Source: Ruminococcaceae bacterium UBA1767 (GTDB lineage Bacteria; Bacillota; Clostridia; Oscillospirales; Acutalibacteraceae). Taken from it: a stretch of DNA of 32,036 nt. Location: assembly GCA_002315505.1 (NCBI GenBank), contig DCGX01000066.1, positions 6,011 to 38,046 of the forward strand. Reading direction: 5' to 3'. Positions within the stretch are counted from its first letter, which is position 1. Each line of letters starts with the position of its first letter. The position numbers and the translations under genes were made by a program. Below, in pieces: positions 30,510-32,036 of this stretch. The notes under the pieces were generated by a model. The model was not told where the DNA came from. It searched no databases and saw only the letters and a program-made list of their open reading frames with translations.

Positions 30510-30763
30510 GCGATGAAGATATTAAGCGCTTTGTAAGTTGTTCAGAGAGCCGATGGTTGGTGTGAATCGGTCAATGAGCTTAGTTGCAGTCTCGTATCTG
30601 AGCATAGCTCCCTAACAGTTTTTCTTTATAAGGAGCTACGGCAAGCACCGTTATCATAGCTTAGGATTTTCGTGAATCCGAAAAGTGGCCGATTATCGGC
30701 AAAGCGGGTGGTACCGCGGTAATTGTTAATTATCGTCCCTGAAACATTAGTTTCGGGGATTTT
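30510..30763 (+). promoter_or_regulatory. T-box riboswitch (probable tRNA-Leu-sensing)
   Basis: Stem I begins near GCGATGAAGATAT (30510-30522) and closes with GTATCTGAGCATAGC. AGAGAGC with the distal hairpin CCGAT...ATCGG (30550-30570) forms its upper part. The specifier-loop strand reads GCAGTCTCGTATC, with CTC (Leu) at 30591-30593 as the best specifier candidate. Stem III is GGATT/AATCC (30664-30679). The T-box itself is AGCGGGTGGTACCGCGG (30703-30719); its UGGU bulge pairs with a tRNA ending ACCA, which fits tRNA-Leu. The terminator TCCCTGAAAC (30736-30745) pairs with GTTTCGGGGA (30750-30759) followed by TTTT. Uncharged tRNA would favour the antiterminator and turn on the leuA-like gene. 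The specifier call is from hand folding. Confidence 0.92.
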
Positions 30764-30797
30764 GTATTTTATGGACAAATATTTGAGGTGAAAGATC

Positions 30798-32036
30798 ATG
30801 AAAACATTTATTGCTTCGGACATTACTTTGAGAGAGTGTATTAAATCAGCAGATTTTATGCTTACATTCAAGGAAAAATTAGAGATCGTAAAGCTGCTTG
30901 ATAAATTGCATTGTAAAATCATTGAGTTGCCGGAAATAACAAATTTTTCTACATATACATTGTTCATTAAGACAGTGGCATCCCTGCTTCAGCATTCGAG
31001 AATATGCGTTCCTGTAGGTCTTGAGATGTCTGTAATTGATAATATTGGTGAGCTGCTAAAAAACATAAGCTGCAGCTCGCTCAAGGTTAATGCACCTGTA
31101 TCTGTTGTTCAGATGGAATATTTATGTGCAAAAAAGCCTCCTGTTATGCTTAAAATGATTAGTGAAGCAGTTGCTCAATGTAAAAAATATTGCGAAGAGG
31201 TTGAATTTTCCGCAGAGGATGCGTTCAGAGCTGACAGAGCTTTTCTTAAGGATGCAATTTCCTCTGCAATAAATGCCGGTGCTACAAGAATTAATATCTG
31301 TGATTCAGAGGGCACATCTCTTCCCTCGGATGTTGAGGATTTAATTAAGTTTATTAAATCAGATGTGAAAAATATCAATTCTGTTTTATTATCTGTTGAA
31401 ATTAAAAATCAGTTCAATATGTCAACATCTTGTGGAATTGCCGCAATCGTTGCAGGCGCAGACAGTATGAAAATGTCTGTTGAAAATTACGGCTATCCTG
31501 TATTTGAGGATGTTGTCAGCTTTATAAGACTTAAAGGTGACACACTCGGAATTTCTTCATCACTTAAAGCGACAGAAAGCGATAGAATTCTTCAGCAGAT
31601 TAAGGGAATTATTCATCCTGTAAAAACAGAAAAACCTGTAATTAAAAATTATGCTGCTGATAAGATTTCACTTGATAACAGTGATGATTTTGCTTCTGTA
31701 ATGAGTGAGGTCAACAACCTCGGCTATGAGCTTTCACCCGAGGATCAGAGCAATGTTTTTGAAGCATTCAAGAGAGTTGTTGAGAAAAAAGACTTTGTCG
31801 GCAAGAAGGAGCTTGAGGCAATTATCGCCACATCAACTCTTCAGGTTCCCGAAACCTATTCTATTGACAGCTATGTTGTTAACTGCGGCAACACCTTTGC
31901 GGCAACTGCAAGTATTAATCTCACAAAGGGCGGTAAAGCCTTAAACGGAATCAGCACGGGTGATGGTCCTATTGCGGCGGCATTTGTTGCAATCGATCAG
32001 ATTGTCGGCTGTCACTATGAGCTTGATGATTTCCAG
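30798..32036 (+). CDS. 2-isopropylmalate synthase-like protein with degenerate active site (partial, runs off the right edge)
   Basis: An open frame of 413 codons runs from ATG 30798 (ribosome site GAGGTGA) to the window end without a stop. The N-terminal TIM-barrel resembles the HMGL/LeuA family: ASDITLREC (6-14, compare the family's DTTLRDG), INICDSEGTSLP, then VEIKNQFNMSTSCG (about 200-213) and IAAIVAGADSMKMS. In true synthases the HxH pair and the following Asp bind the metal; here these positions appear to be Glu201, Lys203 and Gln205, and RD is RE. The C-terminal part, from about residue 290 (FVGKKELEAIIATST, then AATASINLTKGGKALNGIS), matches the LeuA regulatory/dimerisation domain that binds leucine. 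The gene follows a T-box leader. It may be a non-catalytic partner or sensor for another LeuA, or an enzyme with altered chemistry. Confidence 0.78.
   Translation, partial: MKTFIASDITLRECIKSADFMLTFKEKLEIVKLLDKLHCKIIELPEITNFSTYTLFIKTVASLLQHSRICVPVGLEMSVIDNIGELLKNISCSSLKVNAPVSVVQMEYLCAKKPPVMLKMISEAVAQCKKYCEEVEFSAEDAFRADRAFLKDAISSAINAGATRINICDSEGTSLPSDVEDLIKFIKSDVKNINSVLLSVEIKNQFNMSTSCGIAAIVAGADSMKMSVENYGYPVFEDVVSFIRLKGDTLGISSSLKATESDRILQQIKGIIHPVKTEKPVIKNYAADKISLDNSDDFASVMSEVNNLGYELSPEDQSNVFEAFKRVVEKKDFVGKKELEAIIATSTLQVPETYSIDSYVVNCGNTFAATASINLTKGGKALNGISTGDGPIAAAFVAIDQIVGCHYELDDFQ

Overview
This window looks like the chromosome of a low-to-moderate GC, Gram-positive gut Clostridia, most likely a Ruminococcus-like member of the Oscillospirales. 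The reasons are strong AGGAGG ribosome sites, sigma-A promoters with TTGACA/TATAAT boxes, a T-box leader, intrinsic terminators after most transcription units, TcaA/YvbJ-like zinc-ribbon membrane proteins, and many secreted glycan- and amide-active enzymes. Almost every gene is on the + strand. The exceptions are the start of a tRNA-Leu gene at the left edge and one small cupin-like gene near 22.4 kb.

Layout. Positions 1-8.1 kb carry secreted or surface enzymes in short transcription units: an Ntn (choloylglycine-hydrolase-type) amidase translationally coupled to an alpha/beta hydrolase; a GH16 glucanase-like enzyme followed by a secreted phosphodiesterase/phosphatase; a secreted protein of six fibronectin-III-like modules behind a ~480-nt hairpin-rich leader; and a Gfo/Idh/MocA oxidoreductase. 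Intergenic gaps around 2.1-2.3 and 4.4-4.6 kb hold three diverged copies of a dispersed repeat.

Positions 8.2-18.2 kb form one apparent eight-gene operon, with a promoter at 8181-8209 and a terminator at 18158-18194. It is the most unusual part of the window. It encodes a Thr-rich membrane-anchored protein, a zinc-ribbon/PH-like membrane protein, a long protein with an N-terminal HNH/EndoVII-type (WHE motif) nuclease domain and a repetitive disordered tail, a small cytosolic protein in the position of an immunity protein, a second protein with an N-terminal domain vaguely like NAD-glycohydrolase/ADP-ribosyl toxins and a similar disordered tail, a TraG/VirD4/HerA-type ATPase without membrane segments, and two more zinc-ribbon single-pass proteins with extracellular beta domains. 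My reading is a candidate contact- or envelope-associated toxin delivery system in which a type IV coupling-protein-like ATPase handles toxins that carry the toxic domain at the N terminus. This is inference from domains and gene order.

Positions 18.2-22.6 kb hold a secreted GH92 alpha-mannosidase, a polytopic membrane protein overlapping a PrsW-type intramembrane protease, and the convergent cupin-like gene. Positions 22.7-30.4 kb are a complete, tightly overlapped histidine operon: a TrpR-like YerC regulator, then hisZ-hisG-hisD-hisC-hisB-hisH-hisA-hisF-hisIE. No histidinol-phosphatase gene is present. Positions 30.46-32.04 kb hold a promoter with a perfect 15-bp palindrome, a T-box riboswitch with a probable Leu (CTC) specifier, and the start of a 2-isopropylmalate-synthase-like gene whose metal-binding HxH motif is replaced. 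That gene runs off the right edge. A close relative of the palindrome also sits at the his promoter.
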